From the NCBI RefSeq assembly GCF_009755225.1, contig NZ_WQKZ01000006.1, positions 62,001 through 126,000 of the forward strand: a stretch of DNA of 64,000 nt, read 5' to 3'. A model generated the notes under the pieces. It did not search any database and had not been told where the DNA came from. It saw nothing but the letters and a program-made list of their open reading frames with translations. A program made the translations under genes and the position numbers. The stretch is from Hymenobacter ginkgonis (GTDB lineage: Bacteria > Bacteroidota > Bacteroidia > Cytophagales > Hymenobacteraceae). Below, in pieces: positions 39,510 through 47,266 of the stretch (position 1 is its first letter; each line of letters opens with the position of its first letter).

Positions 39510-40538
39510 TTATTTACCAGGCTTCAGCTGCACATAAGTGGGCTCATCGCGGTCGCAGGTTAATTGGCCGTTGGCGTAGTGCAATTCCACCACCTGAATG
39601 ACGCTGCGGCGGGCAGCTACACTGGTAGCGGGCGCGGGGTTGGCCTTCGGCCGGCCGGGATGGGTGAAGTAAAAAAGGTAGGCGCGACCGCCGCTCACCA
39701 CCACATCGGCGTGGCCGCCGATGGCTTGGTCGTCGGGGCCGCTGCCGGGGGCTTCGAGCAGGCGCTCGGGCTGGGCGGTCCAGTGCAGGAGGTCGGTAGA
39801 GTGGTAGGCGGCGAGGCCTTTCCAGGGGTCAATGATGAGCCAATACTGGCCTTGCCAGCGGAAGACTTTCGGGCCTTCGCCGCGCTCGGCCAGGGCGGGG
39901 CCGTGGTCGGTCCAAGTGGCGAGGTCGGGGCTGTCGGCGTAGTAGGTACTCTTGTGGTCGCGCTCGTTGTTGTACCACAGCCGCCAGGTGCCATCGGGCA
40001 GGCGCAGCACGCTGGCGTCGATGACTTTATCGGTGGCAAGGGGTAGGGTGCTCTTATACTGCCAATTGCGTAAATCAGGGCTGGTAAGGTGCACGATGGT
40101 GCGCGGGTGGTTCCAGTCGGTGAACGTGCCCGGCACGTAGGTCAAAAACATGTGGTACTGGCCCTTGTACTCCACCACTTCGGGCGCCCAGAAGGTATAG
40201 CCTGGTTGGGGCCGGTAAGCGATGTTGGCCGTATCGCGGTAGGTCCAGGTGGCGCCATCGCCCGATTCGGCAATGCCGATGCGGGTGCCGTGCACCCACG
40301 TGACGCCGGTGGCGACGGTGTCGGTGGCGCGGCGGTTGGTGTAAAACATCCACCACTTTTTAGCCCGCTTATTCCAGATAATAACTGGGTCGGCGGCGCC
40401 ATCAAATACTGGGTCGCGGTAGAGGGGCTTGGGGGCAAGGTGGCCAGCTGGCGCAGGGGGAGGGGCTTGCGCCCGCGCCGCGGCCGGCAGCAGGCTCAGC
40501 CCCACGAGCAGGGGTAGGAGCAGCAAGGCAGTACGCAT
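39510..40538 (-). CDS. GH43-like five-bladed beta-propeller glycosidase
   Basis: The 342-residue exported protein has the clan GH-F triad in order: Asp50 in GAADPVII (base), Asp174 in KVIDASVL (pKa modulator) and Glu221 in RGEGPKVFRW (acid), with blade motifs such as FWAPEVVEYKGQYHMF at 116-131. Known GH43 enzymes act on arabinans, arabinogalactan or galactan side chains. The start at 40538 (MRTALLLL) directly gives a signal peptide. It follows susD1 after an intrinsic terminator, so it may have its own promoter. The target is probably an arabinose or galactose side chain of rhamnogalacturonan I; the subfamily cannot be told. Confidence 0.85.
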   Translation of the reverse strand: MRTALLLLPLLVGLSLLPAAARAQAPPPAPAGHLAPKPLYRDPVFDGAADPVIIWNKRAKKWWMFYTNRRATDTVATGVTWVHGTRIGIAESGDGATWTYRDTANIAYRPQPGYTFWAPEVVEYKGQYHMFLTYVPGTFTDWNHPRTIVHLTSPDLRNWQYKSTLPLATDKVIDASVLRLPDGTWRLWYNNERDHKSTYYADSPDLATWTDHGPALAERGEGPKVFRWQGQYWLIIDPWKGLAAYHSTDLLHWTAQPERLLEAPGSGPDDQAIGGHADVVVSGGRAYLFYFTHPGRPKANPAPATSVAARRSVIQVVELHYANGQLTCDRDEPTYVQLKPGK

Positions 40539-40560
40539 GGTGGGGCAGAAATTTTCAGCC

Positions 40561-40593
40561 AAAAAAGAGGCTGGCCCTGGGTAGGCCAGCCTC
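40561..40593 (-). terminator. Intrinsic terminator after susD1
   Basis: On the - strand GAGGCTGGCC pairs with GGCCAGCCTC around a 7-base loop and is followed by T6. It lies 24 bases after the susD1 stop and 23 bases before the GH43 ATG, so the susCD1 transcript should end here at least in part. Confidence 0.9.
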
Positions 40594-40616
40594 GTAAGGG
40601 GGGTAGGGCCCCGGCC

Positions 40617-42140
40617 CTAGTTGTAGCCAGCGTTCTGCTGCCAGAAGCCAGGGTTAATCTGCATTTCCTGCAGCGGAATGGGGAACAGCAGGTCGTGCTC
40701 GTCGAGGGGGGTAGGGTGGCGCACGGCGTTGTCTTTGATAAACTGGTTCATCACGGTGAGGGCGCGGCCAGTGCGCACCAGGTCAAACCAGCGCAGGCCC
40801 TCGGCAGCAAACTCCCAACGGCGCTCCTGCTCTAGGGCCAGCTTAAAGTTCTCCTTGGTCATGGTTTTGAGCGCTGGCACGCCGGCGCGGGTGCGAATGC
40901 GGTTCAGGTACGTGAGGGCGGGGGCGGGGGCCGTGGCCCCGGTTGCTACTTCCTCGTTCAGCACTTCGGCCTGCATCAGCAGCACATCTTCGAGCCGAAT
41001 GATGGGGAAGTTGTTAGGGTAGTCGCGGGTGCCCGTGGGGGCCGTTGTGCCCTTTTCCAAAAACTTGGTGTACTGCACCCGGGGCGACGTGGCCTTGGTT
41101 TTGGTATCGACGTAGCCCGAGTCGAGGGTGGCGGCTTTGCGGGTGTCGATTTTGGGCCAGCCCGCCCCAAGCAGGCTGGGATTCACGCCTCCATCAATGC
41201 CAACTGGCTGGTAGCCCGACCACTGCGAGGGAAACTGAAACGCCTGGTCGTAGGCGGCCGAGCCGCCCAGGCCGCCCGTGCCCGAAATGTACTGCACCTC
41301 GAACAGCCAGTACTTGTTGTCGCTAACCGTCTGAAACATGGTTTTGAAGCTCGGCGCCAGGGTTGGCACGCTGGCGCTCACGCCCTCCTGAGCCAGCACA
41401 TCGGCAAACTGCTGCTTGGCCAGGGCTAGCTTATCGGCTTGCTTGAGGGGGTAGCCATACATGGTGAGGTACACCTTGCCGAGCAGCGCCTTGGCGGCCC
41501 ACTTCGTCACGCGGCCCTTGTCGGTGGCGGCGTAGGCGTCGGGCAGGTTGGCAGCGGCAAACGCCAAGTCGTCAGTAATGACCTGGTACACGTCCGTGAT
41601 GGGCGAGCGGGGTAGGCTTTTTGCTTCCGATATATTCACTTCGGTGGTCGTGAGCGGCACCGGGCCCCAGTAGCGCACGAGGTCGAAGTACGCCAGCGCC
41701 CGCAGAAACCGCGCCTCGGCCGTGAACTGCGGCACCCGCGCAAACGACATGCTGGGCAGGCGGCCCAGTACCACGTTGGCCCGGTAGATGGCCGAGTAGT
41801 AGTCTGACCAAGTGGTTTCGAGCTGCCCGGTTTGCGAGGTGGCCGAAAAACCATTAATGTCGGCGTAGTCGCGCTGCACGTTTAGGCCCACGGTCACCAC
41901 GAAATCGTCGCTGCGCAGCGACGACAGGTTCCAGTACGAGTCGCCGGGAATGACCAGGAATTTGTTGTAAATCCCGATAACGCCCTGGTTGAAATCCGAC
42001 TCCGTTTTGTAGAAGTCAGTTACGCTGTTGTGGGCTTCGGGCGCAATATTAAGCCGGTCGTTGCACGCCGAGAGCAGCAGGCTGCCGCTGAGGCCCAGGC
42101 CCAGCAGCGCGACGCGGTAAGAAGTGGTAAACGAATACAT
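40617..42140 (-). CDS. SusD/RagB-family surface glycan-binding lipoprotein (pair 1)
   Basis: The 507-residue protein has a lipobox, LLLSAC, with the acylated Cys at 26, and the SusD pattern. This includes VTDFYKTESDFNQGVIGIY near 40, FLRALAYFDLVRYWGPVPL near 145-165, TKWAAKALLGKVYL near 212 and the C-terminal RRWEFAAEGLRWFDLVRTG, ending in PIPLQEMQINPGFWQN-type residues. Known SusD proteins cap the partner SusC and select the glycan at the cell surface. It follows susC1 by 30 bases and ends in a terminator. The substrate is inferred to be rhamnogalacturonan oligosaccharide. Confidence 0.96.
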   Translation of the reverse strand: MYSFTTSYRVALLGLGLSGSLLLSACNDRLNIAPEAHNSVTDFYKTESDFNQGVIGIYNKFLVIPGDSYWNLSSLRSDDFVVTVGLNVQRDYADINGFSATSQTGQLETTWSDYYSAIYRANVVLGRLPSMSFARVPQFTAEARFLRALAYFDLVRYWGPVPLTTTEVNISEAKSLPRSPITDVYQVITDDLAFAAANLPDAYAATDKGRVTKWAAKALLGKVYLTMYGYPLKQADKLALAKQQFADVLAQEGVSASVPTLAPSFKTMFQTVSDNKYWLFEVQYISGTGGLGGSAAYDQAFQFPSQWSGYQPVGIDGGVNPSLLGAGWPKIDTRKAATLDSGYVDTKTKATSPRVQYTKFLEKGTTAPTGTRDYPNNFPIIRLEDVLLMQAEVLNEEVATGATAPAPALTYLNRIRTRAGVPALKTMTKENFKLALEQERRWEFAAEGLRWFDLVRTGRALTVMNQFIKDNAVRHPTPLDEHDLLFPIPLQEMQINPGFWQQNAGYN

Positions 42141-42170
42141 ACGAGTAAGGATGGCGGGTGGGGAAAGAGC

Positions 42171-45100
42171 TTACAAACTGATGTTGAAGCCGAACGTGTA
42201 GACGCGGGCGGGGGGGTAACCGCCGTAGTCGTAGCTGCCCAAGTCGCCGGAGGGCGCGTTCGAAGCTTCAGGGCTGAAGCCGCCGGCATAGTGCGTGAAG
42301 AGGTAGGCGTTTTCGAGGGCCACGTACACGCGGGCCCGGTTGTAGAAGCGGGTCGTGGGCAGGTTGTATCCGAGCGTGATATTCTTGATGCGGATGTAGT
42401 CCGACTTGTACAGCCAGCGCGTGTCGTAGTAGGCGCCGGTGGTAGCGTTGATGCTCGGCGTCATGCCATCGCCGGGGTTGTCGGGCGAGCGCCAGCGGTT
42501 GTTCCAGTTTTCGAGGTGGTTGTAGAGGTAGCCCATACCCGGCCGGTCGATAGAGCGGCCAATGAGCGAGTAGATGTAGCCGCCCTGCTGCGCGTTTACC
42601 AAGATGCTCAAGTCGAATTTCTTGTAGGTAAACGTGTTGGTCATGCCGTAGATGAAGCTGGGCTGCGGGCTCCCCACGATGGTGCGGTCGTTGTTGTCAA
42701 TCACACCGTCGTTGTTCACGTCGCGGTATTGCGAATCGCCGGGGATAGACTTGGCCATGTGCGGGCTAGCATCAATCTCCGCCTGGTTTTTATATACTCC
42801 AATGGCGTCGTAAAGCAGAAACGAGTTGATGGACTCCCCGACCCGGATGATGGAAGTGAGGTTGGTGAAACCCGATGGAATGGGCGTGTCAGCATCGCCG
42901 AGCTTCAGCACCACATTCTGGTTGTACGACACGTTGAAGTTGGTGCCCCATGTGAAGCTGGAAGCTACGATGTTGCGCGAGTTCAGGCCCAACTCGATGC
43001 CGCGGTTGCGCACGCTGCCCACGTTCTGGTAGCTGTTGTTGAAGCCCGTTACGGCCGACTGCACGGCATTGAGCAGCAAGTCTTTGGTGGTGCGCGTGTA
43101 CACGTCGCCCGACACCAGCAGCCGGTTGCCAAGCATGCCAAAGTCGATACCGGCGTCGTAGCTCGTAGTTTGCTCCCAGCGTAGGTTTTCGTTGGCGAAG
43201 TTGGCGGGCACGTAGCCGGTTTGAGCCACGCCGTTGAGCGAGTAGTTGCCGGGGTTAAGCAGCCCGTACTGCACGTTGTCGGGGATGCGGTTGTTGCCGG
43301 TTACGCCGAAGCTGGCGCGCAGCTTCAAGTCACTCACGGCGGTCACGCTTTTCAAAAATGGCTCTTCTGACAAGCGCCAGCCCAGCGACGCGGCCGGGAA
43401 CAAGCCCCAGTGCGAATTGGCGCCGAACTTCGACGAGCCATCTTCGCGCAAGCTGGCCGAAACCAGGTATTTGTCTTTGTAGCCATACTGCGCGCGGCCA
43501 AAAAACGACACCAGCGCCGTCTTGTACGGCACCGAGGTGAAGGTCGTCGTCACCGAGTTGGAACTGTTGAACAGCCCCGACCAGTCGTTGGGCAGGCGGC
43601 TGGCGGTTTGGCCGCTGTTGTCCTGCCGGGTGGTTTCGAGCGAGGTGCCCGCGATGGCATTGATGGAGTGGTCGCCGAACTGCTTAGTATAGCTCAACAC
43701 GCTCTGAGCCAAGTAGCGTGTGCTAAAGTTCTGGGTGCGCGAGGCCGTGCTTAGGTAGCCATCGTTGGGCGAGGTAGCCCAGTCGCGCGAGGCGTTGGTG
43801 GGCGAAAACGAGTTGTTGATGTAATAGGTATTATCTACACCCCCCAGTAGCTGCAATTGCAAGCCAGGGGCCAGGTCCACGTTCAGGCCCAGGTTGGCGT
43901 TGAGGCGGAAACGGCTGGTGCTATTTTGGGTGCGTTGCAGCACTGCCACCGGGCTGATGTAGCGCCCCGACCAAGCGTAGGCGCTGTAAGGCTGGGCGCC
44001 CACGAGCTCGCCGGCGTCGAGCGGCCCCACGGGCGGCATCTGAATGGCGTTGAGCGCCTGCTGGTCTTTGCCATCGACGCGGCCCAGGTTCGAGCCTTCG
44101 AGCGAGGGCGCCAGCGTGAGGCTCAGGCGAATGCCTTTGCGCACCTTGGCGTCGAAGTTGGCGCGCAGCGTGCCGCGCTGCAAGCCCGTGTTAATTACTA
44201 AGCCCTGCTGGTTGAGGTACGAGCCGTTGATGCTGTAGTTGAAATCTTGAGTGCCGCCCGACACGCCCAGCGTGTACTGCTGCATAGGTGCGGGCTTAAA
44301 AAACGCCTTTTGCCAATCGGTATACGCCAGGCTGTCGGTGCCGTAGGCCCATTTGGGGTCGTAGAGGTAGCGGTAGTAGCTCGTCGAACTGATAGCGCTA
44401 CCCCCCAGGCGGGCCTTGCGCACGCTCATGGGGTCGTCGGCGCGGTTGATGGGGTTTTGCTTTACCCAATCTTCGTCGATACCATCCTTGCGCATCTGAA
44501 TCCACTCCTCGGCGGTTTGCACCTTAATGCGGCGCTCCAGCGTTTGCACACCCGCGAAGCCCGAAAATTGCAGCACCGCCTTGCCGATTTTGCCGCGCTT
44601 AGTGGTGATGAGCACTACCCCGTTGGAGCCGCGCGAGCCGTAAATAGCGGCCGCCGAGGCATCTTTTAGCACTTCGAGGTTGGCCACGTCGGTGGGGTTG
44701 ATGCCGCGCAGGTTGTCCACCGGCACGCCATCGACTACGTACAGCGGCTCGGTTGAGGCGTTGATGGAGCCCGTGCCCCGCACCCGGATTTGCAGGTCGG
44801 CGCCGGGCTCGCCCGATACCGACTGCACCGATACGCCGGGCATTTGGCCCGCCAGCGCGTTCTCGATGCGGTTGACGGGCCGCTCCTCAATTTCCTTGGC
44901 CGTTATGCCCGTCACGGCGCCGGTCACGTTCGAGGCTTTTTGGGTGCCGTAGCCCACCACCACCACGTCGTCGAGGCTCTTGTTGTCGGTTTCGAGCTGG
45001 AGGTTGACCGCTTTTTGGCCGGGCGCGAGCTTGAATTCCTTGCTCACGTAGCCCACGTAGGAGAACACCAGGGTGCCCTGCCCGCCCGGTACATTCAGCT

Positions 45101-45290
45101 GAAACGTGCCGTCGGGGCTGGTGCCCGTGCCGTTGGTGGTGCCCTTGAGCAGCACCGTTACGCCGGGCAGGGCCTCGCCGGCGGGGGTAGTAACTTTGCC
45201 CGTAATGGGAGTGGTCTGGGCCCGGGCGGTGCTTGCCACGAGCAACAGCAGCAAAAGCAAGCCGCCGACTGCACAGTACAGTTTTTTCAT
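42171..45290 (-). CDS. SusC/RagA-family TonB-dependent outer-membrane transporter (pair 1)
   Basis: The 1039-residue protein has a signal peptide (LLLLLLLVASTARAQ), a CarboxypepD_reg-like domain (about 28-105; GEALPGVTVLLKGT), the TonB/plug boundary DDVVVVGYGTQK near 115 and the plug (NALAGQMPGVSV, SIRVRG-type VRGTGSINAS, AAAIYGSRGSNGVVLITTKRG). A 22-strand barrel ending in FGFNISL follows. It imports large oligosaccharides, energised through TonB. The start at 45290 is used, since the longer frame would run through the CAGGAGG control site at 45376-45391. It heads the - strand susCD-GH43-PL11 run. Confidence 0.96.
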   Translation of the reverse strand: MKKLYCAVGGLLLLLLLVASTARAQTTPITGKVTTPAGEALPGVTVLLKGTTNGTGTSPDGTFQLNVPGGQGTLVFSYVGYVSKEFKLAPGQKAVNLQLETDNKSLDDVVVVGYGTQKASNVTGAVTGITAKEIEERPVNRIENALAGQMPGVSVQSVSGEPGADLQIRVRGTGSINASTEPLYVVDGVPVDNLRGINPTDVANLEVLKDASAAAIYGSRGSNGVVLITTKRGKIGKAVLQFSGFAGVQTLERRIKVQTAEEWIQMRKDGIDEDWVKQNPINRADDPMSVRKARLGGSAISSTSYYRYLYDPKWAYGTDSLAYTDWQKAFFKPAPMQQYTLGVSGGTQDFNYSINGSYLNQQGLVINTGLQRGTLRANFDAKVRKGIRLSLTLAPSLEGSNLGRVDGKDQQALNAIQMPPVGPLDAGELVGAQPYSAYAWSGRYISPVAVLQRTQNSTSRFRLNANLGLNVDLAPGLQLQLLGGVDNTYYINNSFSPTNASRDWATSPNDGYLSTASRTQNFSTRYLAQSVLSYTKQFGDHSINAIAGTSLETTRQDNSGQTASRLPNDWSGLFNSSNSVTTTFTSVPYKTALVSFFGRAQYGYKDKYLVSASLREDGSSKFGANSHWGLFPAASLGWRLSEEPFLKSVTAVSDLKLRASFGVTGNNRIPDNVQYGLLNPGNYSLNGVAQTGYVPANFANENLRWEQTTSYDAGIDFGMLGNRLLVSGDVYTRTTKDLLLNAVQSAVTGFNNSYQNVGSVRNRGIELGLNSRNIVASSFTWGTNFNVSYNQNVVLKLGDADTPIPSGFTNLTSIIRVGESINSFLLYDAIGVYKNQAEIDASPHMAKSIPGDSQYRDVNNDGVIDNNDRTIVGSPQPSFIYGMTNTFTYKKFDLSILVNAQQGGYIYSLIGRSIDRPGMGYLYNHLENWNNRWRSPDNPGDGMTPSINATTGAYYDTRWLYKSDYIRIKNITLGYNLPTTRFYNRARVYVALENAYLFTHYAGGFSPEASNAPSGDLGSYDYGGYPPARVYTFGFNISL

Positions 45291-45375
45291 AAAGGTGGGT
45301 GGGAAAGAACGAAGCCGGCAGTTGCCTTCTTCGGTGATTTTTTTTGTGAAAGTAGAAGGGCTCAAAACCAGGGCT

Positions 45376-45391
45376 TTCCTGCTCCCTCCTG
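45376..45391 (-). promoter_or_regulatory. Tandem CAGGAG-like site upstream of susC1
   Basis: On the - strand it reads GCAGGAGGGAGCAGGAA, with CAGGAG and CAGGAA units 10 bases apart as at the rhaEW/rhaT sites, about 90 bases before the susC1 ATG. It is more degenerate than the other copies (CAGGAGGGA instead of CAGGAGAGT). Confidence 0.5.
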
Positions 45392-45535
45392 CTATTGCAA
45401 ACGATTGTGTAAATTTGACCGATTCTGGCTTATTTAGGCCCTGAACTATAGCCATTTGGCTGCTTAATTAGCTTCAGAATTAGGCGGCCGCTACCCAGTT
45501 TAGCGTGAGGCAGTGCTACTCAGCGCCAGCTCAAC

Positions 45536-47071
45536 TTAGCGCAAGCCCTGCGTAGGCAGCCGCCACCCATCGGTGCGAAACGGCGAGGCGGGTAGCCCGG
45601 CCGCATTCACGAGGTTGCCGTGCGGCACAGGCCGCCAGCCGTAGCGCACCGCCACCGGGTGCGGCACCTGTGGGCTGCTCACTACCACTAGCTTATGGCC
45701 TATTACCCGCGCTTGGGCGGGCACAAACACGCTGTCGGGCCCCGCGATAGTGAAGTCGCGCAGCGAGATGCTATTGAGCGCCGCCAGCCCGTTGGCGTGG
45801 TCGAAGCGCAGCGTAGCCTGCCCATCTTTTACTTGCATACTTTGGTAAAGCGGCCCCGCAAACTCTCCGCGCTGGCCGTAGTCGTGGGCCAGGGCCCACA
45901 GCGCCAGCCGATGCCCTACCACCTGCTTGTTGCGGGGGTGAATATCTACTGAGTCACCCCAGTCGGTAATCACAGCCATGCCGGTGTGCGGTACCGTGCG
46001 CAATGCGTACAATTGGGCATCGCGGATGTCGGCATTCTGGGTGCGGTGCGGGGCAATTTGCACGAAGTAAAACGGCATATCAGGCGCGTGCCACTCGGCG
46101 CGCCAACTCTCGATGAGCGCCGGAAACAGCGTGCGATATTGGTAGCCACGCTCGGCGTTGCTCTCGCCCTGGTACCACAGCACGCCCCGCAGCGTGTACG
46201 GAATGAGCGGTTTAATCATGCCGTTGTAGAGCTTGTAGGGCGACTTGTTGCTGCTCGCATTGAGGGGCGCTACCGGGGCGGGGAGGGCCGTGTGCGGGTC
46301 GGTGGCGCGGGCCTGGTCGTAGGCCGCCTTGGCTTGCTTATAGGCCTCATTGTCGGCGGGGTAGGTGGCCAGCCCGCGCTGGTAGCGCACCAAAATGGGC
46401 CGGAGCGCCGAGTCCTGGGCCAGCACCCCCTGGCGCGTCCACGACTCGGCCGGCGTGCCGCCCCAGCTCGAGTGAATGAGCCCCACCGGAAAGCCGGTTT
46501 TCTGGTGGATTTCCTGGGCAAAAAAGTAGGCTACGGCCGAAAACTCGCCCACCGTGGCCGGGCTGCACACCGCCCATTTGCCTTCTACATCGCGCTGCGG
46601 TGTGTCGGCCACTTTTTGCGCCACCGTGAACATCCGGATGGCCGGGTAGTTGGCCTGCGGAATAACTTCGGCCGCGTTTACTACCCCCGTCTTCCAGCTC
46701 GAAGGCACCCGGCTGATAGTGAAATTCATGTTCGACTGGCCGCCGCACAGCCACACCTCACCCAGCAAAATGTTGTTGATGGTGAGCGTGTTGCTGCCTT
46801 GCACCGTGAGCGTGTAGGGCCCGCCTGCTTTGCCCGTGGGCAGGTGCACCAGCCAGTTGCCCTGGGCGTCGGCCACGGTGGCTGCGGCCCCTTTAGGCCA
46901 ACTGGCGGTGACGCGCACGGCCTCGCCGGGGGCGGCCCAGCCCCAGAGGCTAACAGTCGTTTTTTGCTGCAATACCAGGTTGTCGGTGAGCAGGGCGGGC
47001 AGCGTGACGGTGGCGCGCGCTGGACTAGCCAGCAAGGCCAGGGCCACAAAAAGAGGTAGCAGAAAGCGCAT
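45536..47071 (-). CDS. SASA-family carbohydrate O-acetylesterase (CE20 / sialate O-acetylesterase-like)
   Basis: The 511-residue exported protein has an N-terminal beta domain (LPALLTDNLVLQQ) and the SGNH-type catalytic region. LCGGQSNM near 108 carries the nucleophile Ser, GLIHSSWGGTPAESW near 205 and RGVLWYQGESN near 305 are the other hallmarks of the family, and a late Asp/His pair is likely in the GDSVDIHPRNK stretch. Known members remove acetyl from sialic acid or xylan; in this locus acetylated pectic side chains are likely. The start at 47071 fits the signal peptide. It is divergent from GH2 at 47267 with perfectly mirrored CAGGAGAGTGC sites between them. Confidence 0.88.
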   Translation of the reverse strand: MRFLLPLFVALALLASPARATVTLPALLTDNLVLQQKTTVSLWGWAAPGEAVRVTASWPKGAAATVADAQGNWLVHLPTGKAGGPYTLTVQGSNTLTINNILLGEVWLCGGQSNMNFTISRVPSSWKTGVVNAAEVIPQANYPAIRMFTVAQKVADTPQRDVEGKWAVCSPATVGEFSAVAYFFAQEIHQKTGFPVGLIHSSWGGTPAESWTRQGVLAQDSALRPILVRYQRGLATYPADNEAYKQAKAAYDQARATDPHTALPAPVAPLNASSNKSPYKLYNGMIKPLIPYTLRGVLWYQGESNAERGYQYRTLFPALIESWRAEWHAPDMPFYFVQIAPHRTQNADIRDAQLYALRTVPHTGMAVITDWGDSVDIHPRNKQVVGHRLALWALAHDYGQRGEFAGPLYQSMQVKDGQATLRFDHANGLAALNSISLRDFTIAGPDSVFVPAQARVIGHKLVVVSSPQVPHPVAVRYGWRPVPHGNLVNAAGLPASPFRTDGWRLPTQGLR

Positions 47072-47129
47072 GGGCAGCCGGGTGGGGGTAGGGGAGAAGC
47101 GAGCCGCAAGCACGCGCTACTGCGGCGTA

Positions 47130-47141
47130 GCACTCTCCTGC
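47130..47141 (-). promoter_or_regulatory. CAGGAGAGTGC site for the SASA esterase gene
   Basis: GCACTCTCCTGC at 47130-47141 is the exact reverse complement of 47174-47185. On the - strand the longer match ACAGTGCAGGAGAGTG (47131-47146) is identical over 16 bases to the site at 50651-50666. It lies 60 bases before the esterase ATG. Confidence 0.68.
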
Positions 47142-47173
47142 ACTGTGGGGTGGCGCAGGGGTAAAGTAGGCCG

Positions 47174-47185
47174 GCAGGAGAGTGC
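47174..47185 (+). promoter_or_regulatory. CAGGAGAGTGC site for the first GH2 gene
   Basis: GCAGGAGAGTGC, oriented towards the GH2 gene, about 80 bases before its start. Together with 47130-47141 it forms a 12-bp perfect inverted repeat with a 32-base spacer, as expected for two outward-facing promoters under one regulator. Confidence 0.65.
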
Positions 47186-47266
47186 GGGAAGGCCCCCGCC
47201 CCGCCCCCCGTCGTTCTTGCCGGCCGGTTCGTGGCTCCGACCCATTTCGTTTTTCTTTCCCCACCC

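Noticed and set aside
42030..43184. 384-residue + strand frame across susD1/susC1
   Set aside because: Antisense to two conserved genes; Val/Ala/Arg-rich shadow composition.
45986..47059. 357-residue + strand frame inside the SASA esterase gene
   Set aside because: Antisense shadow; the - strand frame has clear esterase motifs.
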